Source of the DNA: Lachnospiraceae bacterium
GTDB taxonomy: Bacteria; Bacillota; Clostridia; Lachnospirales; Lachnospiraceae
Direction: 5' to 3'
NCBI GenBank assembly: GCA_017517305.1
Contig: JAFWZV010000001.1
Span: 1-64,000 of the forward strand
DNA: 64,000 nt
The notes beneath the pieces are model-generated. The model was not told the origin of the DNA, ran no database searches, and saw only the letters and a program-made list of their open reading frames with translations. Below are positions 8,156 through 15,220 of this stretch, in pieces (position 1 is the first letter of the stretch; each line of letters begins with the position of its first letter). The position numbers were made by a program, and so were the translations under genes.

Positions 8156-8968
8156 ATGTTTGGAAAAAAGAAAAATACCGATAATCAAATTAAAGAATCC
8201 ACATTTTCCTGTCAAAGAGCAGGTCTTATAATTCGTGGTACTGAATTTAGACCTAAAGGGAAGAATCTTCCAATTGCTATAGTTAGCCACGGCTTGAATG
8301 AAGGGCAAAATGGTGTGAAGAAGTATGCGCGTTTTCTTGCGGAAAGAGGCTACGTAGCCTACTGTTTTGACTTTTGTGGTGGTGTGGAAGAAAAGTGCGA
8401 AAGCGATGGTGAAACTAGAGTTATGACGGTTCTTACAGAAGTTGAGGACTTGGAAGTGGTTATGGAATATGCCAAAAGTCAGCCATACGTTAATTCTAAC
8501 AGAGTGCTTCTTATGGGCTGTAGCCAGGGTGGCTATGTGTCAGCTTATGTGGCTGCAAAGCATAACTTAGAAGTAGAACAGCTAATATTGTTCTTCCCAG
8601 CCTTCTGTATAGCTGATATGATAGAGAAAGGTAATCTACTGGGTACGAAGTTTAATCGTAGAAGAGTTCCTGACGAGATGAAATGTGCAGGTATTACATT
8701 GGGGAGATGTTACCTAGAGGTGGCTTACGATATAGATATCTACGAGGAAATAAAGGGTTTTGACGGAGATGTTTTAATTGTCCATGGTTCAAAGGATAAG
8801 AACGTAGACATAACCTATTCCCAGAAAGCTTACGAGACATATCTTGGCGTGGAATCAAAGCGTGAGGAACCGAGAGAAGTGCTACTTAGGATTGTGGATA
8901 AAGGCAAGCATGGCTTTGACGGAAAATACGCAGAACAGGCTATGGAGTATATGAAAGAGGTTGTGTAG
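8156..8968 (+). CDS. alpha/beta hydrolase
   Basis: 270 aa alpha/beta hydrolase without signal peptide. The nucleophile elbow is LLMGCSQGGYVSAY (Ser near residue 122). VSHGLNEG is the oxyanion-hole segment, VHGSKDKNVD carries the acid, and KGKHGFDG the His. It resembles dienelactone-hydrolase/esterase-like cytosolic enzymes. The binding site before ATG is weak (GAAAGA). Substrate unknown. Confidence 0.9.
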   Translation: MFGKKKNTDNQIKESTFSCQRAGLIIRGTEFRPKGKNLPIAIVSHGLNEGQNGVKKYARFLAERGYVAYCFDFCGGVEEKCESDGETRVMTVLTEVEDLEVVMEYAKSQPYVNSNRVLLMGCSQGGYVSAYVAAKHNLEVEQLILFFPAFCIADMIEKGNLLGTKFNRRRVPDEMKCAGITLGRCYLEVAYDIDIYEEIKGFDGDVLIVHGSKDKNVDITYSQKAYETYLGVESKREEPREVLLRIVDKGKHGFDGKYAEQAMEYMKEVV

Positions 8969-9003
8969 TAAAACATTAATATACAAAAGGGGGATAAAAT
9001 TTT

Positions 9004-9462
9004 ATGAAACTATTTATTAAGCAGAGGGCGTTTTCCTGGTTCGATAATTACAAAATTTTCGACGAGGATGGAAATTCAATGTACAGCATAAGGGGTGAGC
9101 TTTCCTGGGGACATTGCTTAAGAATGTACGACACAGATGACAATGAAGTGTGTATGGTTCGTGAGAAAGCTGATACATTACTGCCTAAGTTTGAGATGTA
9201 CATAGGTGGTACATATATTGGATGTATTAGCAAGGAACCGGATGTGGCTAAGAATGTATATACAATTGACTTCAATGGCTGGCGTATAGAGAGCGACCTT
9301 ATGGAGAATGATTTCCAAATTTATAATGGAACAGGTTATCAGATTGCATCCATGACCAAGGAGGTTCTTAATCCTGCTGATACATATCGAATTAAAATAA
9401 CTAGTCCACAGGATGAATTGTATGTACTTATGCTGATGGTTGCTATAGATGCGGAGAAATAA
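9004..9462 (+). CDS. LURP-one-related / YxjI-like protein
   Basis: 152 aa, all-beta with the tubby-like pattern of LURP-one-related proteins (MKLFIKQRAFSWFDNYKIFD, WGHCLRMYD, MYIGGTYIGCISKE, NGWRIESDLM). Proteins of this family are cytosolic or membrane-associated and of unknown molecular function. AAAGGGGG stands before ATG. It precedes cassette 2, which starts 15 bases after its stop. Confidence 0.8.
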   Translation: MKLFIKQRAFSWFDNYKIFDEDGNSMYSIRGELSWGHCLRMYDTDDNEVCMVREKADTLLPKFEMYIGGTYIGCISKEPDVAKNVYTIDFNGWRIESDLMENDFQIYNGTGYQIASMTKEVLNPADTYRIKITSPQDELYVLMLMVAIDAEK

Positions 9463-9476
9463 AATGCAAATTTATA

Positions 9477-9505
9477 TTGACATTATAATCAAATCGATAT
9501 AGTAC
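9477..9505 (+). promoter_or_regulatory. promoter of antisense RNA, cassette 2
   Basis: TTGACA at 9477-9482 with a weak TAGTAC box 17 bases later (TACAAT at 9503-9508 is an alternative with a 20-base spacer). The surrounding sequence TTGACATTATAAT...AAATCGATATA is shared with the cassette 3 promoter at 11608. Confidence 0.5.
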
Positions 9506-9511
9506 AATTGT

Positions 9512-9585
9512 AACACAATGCTGTGAAAACTCAATGAGTTAAACGAAACGCCTAGAGAACTGCGACTCTCTAGGCGTTTCTCGTT
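9512..9585 (+). ncRNA. putative orphan antisense RNA, cassette 2
   Basis: Same layout as the short RNAs of cassettes 1 and 3. It carries CTCAATGAG (9530-9538) where cassette 3 has CCCAATGGG, and ends in the shared hairpin. No peptide gene accompanies it here, so its pairing partner, if any, lies outside this locus or is the tail of the XRE mRNA. Expression is inferred. Confidence 0.4.
9546..9579. terminator. shared terminator hairpin, cassette 2
   Basis: 13-bp inverted repeat (9546-9558 with 9567-9579), the same CCTAGAGA/TCTCTAGG core as cassettes 1 and 3. It lies 17 bases beyond the stop of the minus-strand XRE gene and can end both convergent transcripts. Confidence 0.7.
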
Positions 9586-9596
9586 CTTGAAGTGAA

Positions 9597-9881
9597 CTAT
9601 TCTTTGTTATTTCCTTTTTTCTTTTCAACGAGTTTAACTTCCAGTTCCATATCAACAGCATTTGCCAGCTTTGTAAGTATATCTATGCTAGGCATATTTC
9701 TCTTTGCTTCGATTCGAACGATGTTGGTTCTGGCGATACCTGTAAGATTGGCAATCTTTTCCTGTGACAAGCCCTTAGCTTTTCTGATTGCTATGTATTG
9801 GTCGATAATCCCATTTTTAATTCTTGTTTTCTCGGTTTCGATAAATGCTTCGTATTCTTCGGTTTTGTAAATGTAATCCAT
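9597..9881 (-). CDS. XRE-family regulator (HigA-like), cassette 2
   Basis: 94 aa on the minus strand. The helix-turn-helix spans about residues 28-80 (AIRKAKGLSQEKIANLTGIARTNIVRIEAKRNMPS); the acidic N-terminus (YIYKTEEYEAFIETEK) and basic tail resemble antitoxin-type XRE proteins. A GGGAGGGG ribosome site precedes ATG. No toxin ORF adjoins it. A decayed copy lies at 3350-3485 upstream of the cassette 1 peptide gene. It likely represses its own promoter (TATTATAAT region, 9905-9935), which is inference. Confidence 0.85.
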   Translation of the reverse strand: MDYIYKTEEYEAFIETEKTRIKNGIIDQYIAIRKAKGLSQEKIANLTGIARTNIVRIEAKRNMPSIDILTKLANAVDMELEVKLVEKKKGNNKE

Positions 9882-9899
9882 AATAACCCCTCCCTGTAT

Positions 9900-10020
9900 A
9901 AAAACTGATACGGATAAATTATAATACTATTAGTGATAAAAGTAAATATGTTGGGCGTAGAAATAAAAAATAATGAAAAAGCTAGTAGAATAGAGTATAA
10001 TGTTGGAGATAAGGGGGAGA
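9900..10020. repeat. cassette flank shared with 11950-12065
   Basis: The stretch beginning GATACGGATAAATTATAAT (near 9910) recurs at about 11960 and in degenerate form near 3512. It continues with similar sequence to GAGTATAAT. In cassette 2 this is the upstream region of the XRE gene; in cassette 3 it survives without the XRE gene. This shows that the cassettes are diverged copies of one segment. Confidence 0.6.
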
Positions 10021-10023
10021 ACT

Positions 10024-10101
10024 TTGCCTGCATTTGAGTTTTATCAGAAGAATGGTTTTTCATTATTGGAGAATCAGGTGTCGCTGGTTAAGGATTTGTA
10101 G
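10024..10101 (+). pseudogene. 3' remnant of a GNAT acetyltransferase
   Basis: The + strand reads LPAFEFYQKNGFSLLENQV to a TAG at 10101. FEFYQKNGFSLLE is the C-terminal GNAT signature, but no start or upstream domain remains. Probably the end of a deleted acetyltransferase. Confidence 0.6.
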
Positions 10102-10158
10102 GATATTTTGAAATGTTTATTGTACTATTTAGTAGATAGAAGATATGGAGGTAATAAT

Positions 10159-10725
10159 ATGAATAGTTCAGTTTTTAGTCGTGGTTTTGCTTTTGTAAGT
10201 TTAATAATGACATTGATTTTGGTTATATCTTGTTCCATATTCATTGTTAAACCATTGTTTTATGTCGTTCAGTCTTATTGTGGTGGTTGTTATTCGGATG
10301 AAGAGGTTTTGGAAATAACCATTGATGAAAGCGGAGACATGGCGCGACATGAGAAAACAGAAATGGAAGCAAGGATAGTTGTTGGTGGTGGAATAGGTAT
10401 ATTTTGTATAGCACTTTTAAATGCCTGGGTATGTTTAAGAAGATTGAATAATAATTGTATTAAAAGTCCTGTAAACAAGGCTGTGGGTTGCTTCTGCTTT
10501 AATTTGCTAGCTGTATTACCAGTTTTAATTCTTAAATTTTTATTAGATGCAACAGCAGAAAAGAATGATGGGATATTCGCGACGGACGGATTGTTTGCCT
10601 ATAAAGAGATGAATATGTTTAACATATTTGATTTTATTGTTTATGCAGGGATTTTGACTGTTTTGATAAGTTTGATTAATGTCTTTACAGCTGCTTCGTC
10701 AAAAAAGGCGTTAAGTATGATGTAA
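10159..10725 (+). CDS. four-helix membrane protein, paralogue of the 62.4 kb gene
   Basis: 188 aa from the ATG behind ATGGAGG (an upstream in-frame ATG at 10108 has no binding site). Four hydrophobic helices near residues 11-34, 71-93, 107-128 and 155-175. KPLFYVVQSYCGG and KSPVNKAVG match KPLFYITQSYAGG and KSPVNKAVG in the C-terminal half of the protein at 62390-63367, which adds a zinc ribbon. The outside loop is acidic. The shared domain is not one I recognise. Confidence 0.75.
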   Translation: MNSSVFSRGFAFVSLIMTLILVISCSIFIVKPLFYVVQSYCGGCYSDEEVLEITIDESGDMARHEKTEMEARIVVGGGIGIFCIALLNAWVCLRRLNNNCIKSPVNKAVGCFCFNLLAVLPVLILKFLLDATAEKNDGIFATDGLFAYKEMNMFNIFDFIVYAGILTVLISLINVFTAASSKKALSMM

Positions 10726-10746
10726 AAAATGCAAAAGGATTAGATT

Positions 10747-11511
10747 ATGTTAGGAATATATTTTAGTGGAACAGGCAATTCAAGATATGCATTAGAGGTG
10801 TTTCTTAAGGAATACAAGGAAGATTCACCTATTTATGGGGTAGAGGATAAAAAACTTGTGGAAGAGTTAAGTAAGCATGATGAGATAGTGTTTAGCTATC
10901 CAGTGCAGTATAGTGATGTTCCTATGATTTTGAGAGATTTTATACATAATAATTCAAAGCTGTGGCAGGGGAAGAGAATCTTTGTTATAGCTACAATGGC
11001 TATGTTCAGCGGTGATGGCGCAGGGGTATTAGGTCGCTTGCTTAAAAAATATGGTGCCCAGATCACTGGTGGTCTGCATCTTATAATGCCTGACAGTATT
11101 GCTGACGAGAAGGTGTTAAAGCGCTCTTACGAGAAAAACTGGCAGCTTGTGGCAAAGGCTAAAACTAAGATAGTAAAAGCAGTAGCTGATATAAAAGTAG
11201 GCCGATATCCTAAAGAAGGCTTAGGTGCATTTTCGCGATTGGCAGGCTTTATAAGTCAGAGATTATGGTTTGGTCATAGAACTAAGGAATATAGCAATAA
11301 ACTAAAGATAGATACGGACAAATGTATTGGCTGCTCAAAATGTGTAAAGCTATGCCCCACAGAAAATATTGCAATGGAAGGTAAAAAGGCCAAGGCTGGC
11401 GACAGATGTACAGTGTGCTACAGATGTGTAAATGCCTGTCCTGTACAAGCTATAACCCTGCTTGGCAAAAAGGTTGTTGAACAGACTAACATAGAGAAGT
11501 ATGTGAAGTAA
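10747..11511 (+). CDS. EFR1-type flavodoxin-ferredoxin fusion
   Basis: 254 aa. N-terminal flavodoxin-like domain with FMN loop YFSGTGNSRYAL (residues 5-16) and FSYPVQYSDVP. C-terminal two-cluster ferredoxin domain (CIGCSKCVKLCP and CTVCYRCVNACP, near residues 196-237). This EFR1 architecture is common in Clostridia and Bacteroidales and carries electrons in the cytosol. AAAGGA lies 7 bases before ATG. Its electron partner is unknown. Confidence 0.92.
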   Translation: MLGIYFSGTGNSRYALEVFLKEYKEDSPIYGVEDKKLVEELSKHDEIVFSYPVQYSDVPMILRDFIHNNSKLWQGKRIFVIATMAMFSGDGAGVLGRLLKKYGAQITGGLHLIMPDSIADEKVLKRSYEKNWQLVAKAKTKIVKAVADIKVGRYPKEGLGAFSRLAGFISQRLWFGHRTKEYSNKLKIDTDKCIGCSKCVKLCPTENIAMEGKKAKAGDRCTVCYRCVNACPVQAITLLGKKVVEQTNIEKYVK

Positions 11512-11514
11512 ACA

Positions 11515-11592
11515 AAGAATTTGTGTAAACAGGCGAAGCTGGCTGATATAGATTATTTGCCAAAAAACAAGAAAAATTGTATTGACGAATAA
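11515..11592 (+). pseudogene. 3' remnant of a DUF5131 (Gp37-like) gene
   Basis: Directly after the EFR1 stop the + strand reads KNLCKQAKLADIDYLP to a TAA at 11592. This repeats, with a few base changes, the last ~16 residues of the intact gene at 13989-14729 (KDLCKQAKLADIDYLP). Nothing upstream of the match survives, so it is a leftover of a second copy. Confidence 0.75.
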
Positions 11593-11607
11593 TAGTTGAT
11601 TATTCTA

Positions 11608-11636
11608 TTGACATTATAATTAAATCGATATATTAT
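11608..11636 (+). promoter_or_regulatory. promoter of antisense RNA, cassette 3
   Basis: TTGACA (11608-11613), 17-base spacer, TATTAT (11631-11636): the best of the three cassette promoters. Only non-coding sequence lies between it and the hairpin at 11676-11711. Confidence 0.7.
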
Positions 11637-11642
11637 GATAGT

Positions 11643-11716
11643 AACAAAATGCTGTAAATACCCAATGGGTTATACGAAAAGCCTAGAGAGGTGCCACTCT
11701 CTAGGCTTTTCTCGTT
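11643..11716 (+). ncRNA. putative antisense RNA antitoxin, cassette 3
   Basis: Predicted ~70-base RNA ending in the shared hairpin. It contains CCCAATGG (11661-11668), repeated at 11834-11841 over the TTG start codon of the minus-strand peptide gene. The matched segment differs from cassette 1 (TCCATAGGCT), so each RNA fits its own peptide mRNA. Expression is inferred. Confidence 0.55.
11676..11711. terminator. shared terminator hairpin, cassette 3
   Basis: 15-bp inverted repeat (11676-11690 with 11697-11711). Relative to cassette 1 the stem pair C-G near its base is A-T here on both arms (AAACGCC/GGCGTTT versus AAAAGCC/GGCTTTT). This compensatory change keeps the stem intact. Confidence 0.75.
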
Positions 11717-11751
11717 CTTAAAGTGAACTACTCTTTGTAGGCTGTTGCTGT

Positions 11752-11838
11752 CTACTTATCTCTATCCAGCCACTTGCATATGTAGTATGAGACTACGCCT
11801 GCCATAACAGAGATAATAAATGCTGTAATTATTCCCAA
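11752..11838 (-). CDS. 28-aa hydrophobic peptide, type I toxin-like, cassette 3
   Basis: 28 codons starting at TTG (11838-11836), 9 bases after GGAGG, ending TAG at 11752. The peptide (MGIITAFIISVMAGVVSYYI then CKWLDRDK) has the same length, helix position and tail as the cassette 1 peptide. The leader GCTGTCGACTCCATCTAGCG is also shared. It converges on the + strand RNA at 11643-11716. Likely membrane-acting if translated. Too short for usual gene callers; no XRE gene remains here. Confidence 0.65.
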   Translation of the reverse strand: MGIITAFIISVMAGVVSYYICKWLDRDK

Positions 11839-11949
11839 TGGACTTCACCTCCCTTCGCTTTACGCTAGATGGAGTCGACAGCCTATATTAACTAACAAAT
11901 TGTGTGTTCTTTGATTCTGGAAAAGAAATCAATAACATACATACATCTG

Positions 11950-12085
11950 TATCAAATTAGATACGGATAAATTATAATACTGATAGTTGCAAAAGTAAAT
12001 ATATATGATTGGATAAAAATGATGAAAAATGCTGTGGAATTGAGTATAATTGTGTTAGTGATGTAAATGCAATCGCAAGAGGGGG
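11950..12085. repeat. cassette flank and repeated 5' leader
   Basis: Contains the second copy of the GATACGGATAAATTATAAT flank, then a leader (12052-12085, GTGTTAGTGATGTAAA... ending AATCGCAAGAGGGGG) that recurs at 15178-15212 with 2 differences in 34 bases, before an unrelated gene. The G-run serves as ribosome binding site in both places. Confidence 0.6.
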
Positions 12086-12094
12086 ACGGGATAT

Positions 12095-12490
12095 ATGAAT
12101 CAATGTATATTTTGTAATAAAGAAAACATATCAACTAGCTTTGTATACGAGGATGAAGTAGTGATGGCATTTATGGATATGGATCCAATTAACGAAGGTC
12201 ACGTTTTGCTGGTACCCAAGGCGCACTATCTTGATATTGAGGAAATACCGGACGAGATATTGTCCCACCTAATGCTTGTGTCAAAGAAAATAATTACAGC
12301 TATTAAAGAAGTATATAATCCAGATGGATATAGCATTATGCAAAATGGTGGAGCATTTAATGACATAGGGCATTATCATTTGCACATATTCCCTAGATAT
12401 GATGGGGATGGATTTGGGTGGAACTATGGGCAGGAGCCTAAAGAGGTAAATGGAGAGATTGCAAAGCGAATTAGAGAGAAAATAAGATAG
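12095..12490 (+). CDS. HIT-family nucleotide hydrolase
   Basis: 131 aa. Histidine triad HYHLHIFPR near residues 91-99 with the preceding SIMQNGGAFNDIGHYH, and an N-terminal zinc-type CIFC (residues 4-7). HIT proteins cleave adenosine phosphoramidates and dinucleoside polyphosphates in the cytosol. It follows a G-rich ribosome site inside the repeated leader. It ends 10 bases before the DUF89 gene, so co-transcription is likely. Confidence 0.92.
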   Translation: MNQCIFCNKENISTSFVYEDEVVMAFMDMDPINEGHVLLVPKAHYLDIEEIPDEILSHLMLVSKKIITAIKEVYNPDGYSIMQNGGAFNDIGHYHLHIFPRYDGDGFGWNYGQEPKEVNGEIAKRIREKIR

Positions 12491-12500
12491 GGTGATTGTT

Positions 12501-13388
12501 ATGAGAGCAAATTCAATGTGCATATCCTGTATATTAAAAAAGCAAGAAAAACTGATAAGAGATTTCTCTGATGAAGATAAAAAATTACAGTATATAAACA
12601 GAGTATTAGAAATATTACACGAACATGGACAGACAGAATCTTCGCCGTGGCTTGCAGAGAAAATAAATCAGTTATATGAAGAATGCTGGGGCGAAGGAGA
12701 GGATTATATCGATACAAAACAAAGATATAATCAACTACTGATGTCCAAGGAAAAAGAGATATTATCATGTATTAATAATTCAGATGACTGTATTAGGGAA
12801 TGTATAAAATATGTCAGTGCAGGAAATTATATTGATTTTTCCGCAGTAGATAATGTAAATGAGCATACATTGGATGAATTATTACAAAAGGTAAATGAAG
12901 AAAATATATCTGAAATAGAATATTTTAATTTCAAGAGAGATTTGGAACAGTCAAAGAAACTTGTATATTTGACAGATAATTGTGGCGAAATATTGCTAGA
13001 TAAAATATTTATTAAGTGCATAGAGAATAAATATCCTAAGTTGAAAATCACAGTAATTGTACGAGGCCAAAATGTTATTAATGATGCAACCATAGAGGAT
13101 GCAAAACAGGTTGGTCTCACGGATATTGTGACTTGTATAGGTAATGGTAACGGTGCTCCGGGAACGGTTATAAAGCTACTTGGCGAGGAAGCTAAACAAG
13201 CCTTGCTTGAAGCAGATATGATTATCTCTAAAGGACAAGGAAATTTTGAGAGCCTGTTTGGAGAGGGATTAAATCCGTACTATATATTCCTGTGTAAATG
13301 TGAGCTTTTTGTACGTAGGTTTGGGCTAAAGCAATACGAGTCAGTGTTTATGAAGGAAGAGAGAATAAAGGGAATTGAAGTATGTTAG
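12501..13388 (+). CDS. DUF89-family damage-control phosphatase-like protein
   Basis: 295 aa from the ATG 8 bases after AGGG (a GTG at 12492 overlaps the binding site and is less likely). The N-terminus holds CISCILKKQ. The conserved core is TDNCGEILLDK, VRGQNVINDATIEDA and ISKGQGNFESLFGEG, the metal- and phosphate-binding motifs of the DUF89/ARMT1 family, which hydrolyses damaged or excess phosphometabolites. It is coupled to the HIT gene upstream. Confidence 0.88.
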   Translation: MRANSMCISCILKKQEKLIRDFSDEDKKLQYINRVLEILHEHGQTESSPWLAEKINQLYEECWGEGEDYIDTKQRYNQLLMSKEKEILSCINNSDDCIRECIKYVSAGNYIDFSAVDNVNEHTLDELLQKVNEENISEIEYFNFKRDLEQSKKLVYLTDNCGEILLDKIFIKCIENKYPKLKITVIVRGQNVINDATIEDAKQVGLTDIVTCIGNGNGAPGTVIKLLGEEAKQALLEADMIISKGQGNFESLFGEGLNPYYIFLCKCELFVRRFGLKQYESVFMKEERIKGIEVC

Positions 13389-13448
13389 CAATACAATATG
13401 CAAAATAATAAGTACTTAATAGCTGAAACAACAAAGGAAGAAAGAAAC

Positions 13449-13964
13449 ATGGTCTACAAAATAAAAAACAACAGCAAAATAGAATTACTATTTAACAACT
13501 GGCAGGAAACATTAATATGGTCTTGTCAGCAAGACGTTATGGGTCATTTGTACACTACATCATTGGATGACCCTCAATTCGTTATGGCATTAGTGGGAGA
13601 TTTCTGCTTCTTTGCAGGAAAGCCTGATAAGGAATTGGTTTCATTTAAGCCCCAATGGTGTCAGCAGGATTTTGTCATTATGACTCCACAATCTAAAGAG
13701 TGGTCTGACTTGATTGAGGGCACCTTTGGTGGTAGAGCTACCAAGGTTCAGCGATACGCTATAAAGAAGGAAATGAATATATTTGATGCAGACAAGCTAA
13801 AATGTATCGTGGCTAGTATATGTGGTGCAAAGCTTATATTAGAATGTTTAGACAGAGGGCTATATCCAAGCTGGGATGCTCAAAATATGGGCTCCGTTGC
13901 ACTTGCAGAGAAATTGGGATATCATTTCGACCATGCATATGATGCATACGAGATACAGTGGTAA
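13449..13964 (+). pseudogene. GNAT (PF12746-like) acetyltransferase with internal deletion
   Basis: 171 aa from the ATG after AGGAAGAAAG. The N-terminal half (substrate-side domain) and the extreme C-terminus (CGAKLILECLDRG...SWDAQNMGSVALAEKLGYHF) match the ~250-aa GNAT_acetyltran group. The middle, including most of the acetyl-CoA loop, is missing at the junction DADKLKCIVASICGAKL. The frame is intact, so a protein may be made, but it is unlikely to bind acetyl-CoA. The deletion is inferred from usual family length. Confidence 0.6.
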
Positions 13965-13988
13965 GGTGAGATAAGAGGAGTGTAAGCT

Positions 13989-14729
13989 ATGGCCATGTGG
14001 AATCCTTGGCGAGGCTGTAAAAAATGTAGTGATGGATGTCTGCATTGCTACATACACAAAGGTGATGCAAAACGAGGTGTCAACACCAATGATATTGCGA
14101 AAACTAAAGATTTTTACAAGCCTATAGATAAATTGAAAAATGGTAATTACAAGATGAAACCAGGATTGGTTTATCTTGGCTTTTCTACGGACTTTCTAAT
14201 TGAGGAAGCGGATGAGTGGCGCAAGGAGTGCTGGTCTATGATCAGGGAAAGACAGGATTGTACCTTTTTATTCCTAACAAAGCGCATTGAACGATTTATG
14301 GATTGTATCCCAGAGGATTGGGGTGATGGCTATGATAATGTGGTTGTGTGCTGCACCATTGAGAATCAAAAAAATGCAGATAAAAAGTTATCGGTGTTTG
14401 CAACACTACCTATCAAGCACAAATGCATTACAGTTCAGCCTTTGCTTGAAAAGGTGGATATGGAAAAGTATATGGATGATATAGAACTGGTTGTGGTTGG
14501 TGGTGAGTCAGATTATAACGCTCGCCCACTTGACTATGACTGGGTGTTAGATATTAGAGAGCAGTGCATAAAAAAGGACGTTCAATTTGAATTTAGACAA
14601 TGCGGAACACATTTTATAAAAGATGGTAAAAGGTATAAATTGCAAACAAAAGATTTGTGTAAACAGGCGAAACTGGCTGATATAGATTACTTGCCGGTAG
14701 GGAGAAATAATGAACATAAAACTAATTAG
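13989..14729 (+). CDS. DUF5131 (phage Gp37/Gp68-like) radical-SAM-type protein
   Basis: 246 aa. N-terminal WNPWRGCKKCSDGCLHCY provides a cysteine cluster typical of DUF5131 proteins. The family is found in phages and bacteria and is predicted to be related to radical SAM enzymes; its function is unknown. Further conserved pieces are FLFLTKRIERF and VVGGESDYNARP. The last 20 bases overlap the next acetyltransferase, indicating coupled translation. A fragment of a second copy sits at 11515-11592. Confidence 0.85.
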   Translation: MAMWNPWRGCKKCSDGCLHCYIHKGDAKRGVNTNDIAKTKDFYKPIDKLKNGNYKMKPGLVYLGFSTDFLIEEADEWRKECWSMIRERQDCTFLFLTKRIERFMDCIPEDWGDGYDNVVVCCTIENQKNADKKLSVFATLPIKHKCITVQPLLEKVDMEKYMDDIELVVVGGESDYNARPLDYDWVLDIREQCIKKDVQFEFRQCGTHFIKDGKRYKLQTKDLCKQAKLADIDYLPVGRNNEHKTN

Positions 14730-15174
14730 AGCTACAATTGAAGATTCTAAAGAACTATGGCAGATGCAACTTGAGTCGTTTCAGTCACTTTTAGATAAAT
14801 ATCAAGATTATGACACTAATCCCGCAAGTGAACCCATAGATAAAATAATCTATCGTTTGAAACAAGAGGAAACATATTATTATTTTATATGTATGGATGA
14901 TGCTAAGGTTGGTGCCATTCGAGTAATTGATTTTAAATCAGCTGGAAATAAGAGAATCAGTCCAATATTTATATTGCCACAATACCAAAATAAAGGTATT
15001 GCGCAGATAGCTATGCAACTATGTGAGCAACTTCATGGCAGTGAAAATTGGGAACTAGATACTATTTTACAGGAAGAAGGAAACTGCTATCTGTATGAGA
15101 AGATGGGATATCATAGAACAGGAAAAATTGTGGCTATAAATGATAAGCTGTCCTTGGTGTTTTATGAGAAATAA
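14710..15174 (+). CDS. GNAT N-acetyltransferase
   Basis: 154 aa GNAT domain. The acetyl-CoA loop is PQYQNKGIAQIAMQLCE (near residues 96-112; Q-x-K-G-I-A) and the tail is NCYLYEKMGYHRTG. AGGGAGA lies 6 bases before ATG, inside the end of the DUF5131 gene. Overlap with that gene suggests joint expression. Substrate unknown. Confidence 0.9.
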   Translation: MNIKLIRATIEDSKELWQMQLESFQSLLDKYQDYDTNPASEPIDKIIYRLKQEETYYYFICMDDAKVGAIRVIDFKSAGNKRISPIFILPQYQNKGIAQIAMQLCEQLHGSENWELDTILQEEGNCYLYEKMGYHRTGKIVAINDKLSLVFYEK

Positions 15175-15177
15175 ACA

Positions 15178-15212
15178 GTGTTAGTGATGTAAACGAAATC
15201 GCAAGAGGGGGG
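15178..15212 (+). repeat. second copy of the repeated 5' leader
   Basis: Nearly the same 34 bases as 12052-12085 (two substitutions plus extra Gs), starting 3 bases after the acetyltransferase stop and ending in the ribosome site of the next gene. A transferred or recombined 5' region is the simplest explanation. Confidence 0.6.
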
Positions 15213-15220
15213 GAGAGTGC

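Noticed and set aside
11752-14729. Prophage remnant (holin-like peptide plus Gp37-like gene)
   Set aside because: No capsid, tail, lysis or integrase gene; DUF5131 occurs widely outside phages, and the peptide layout fits a type I toxin better.
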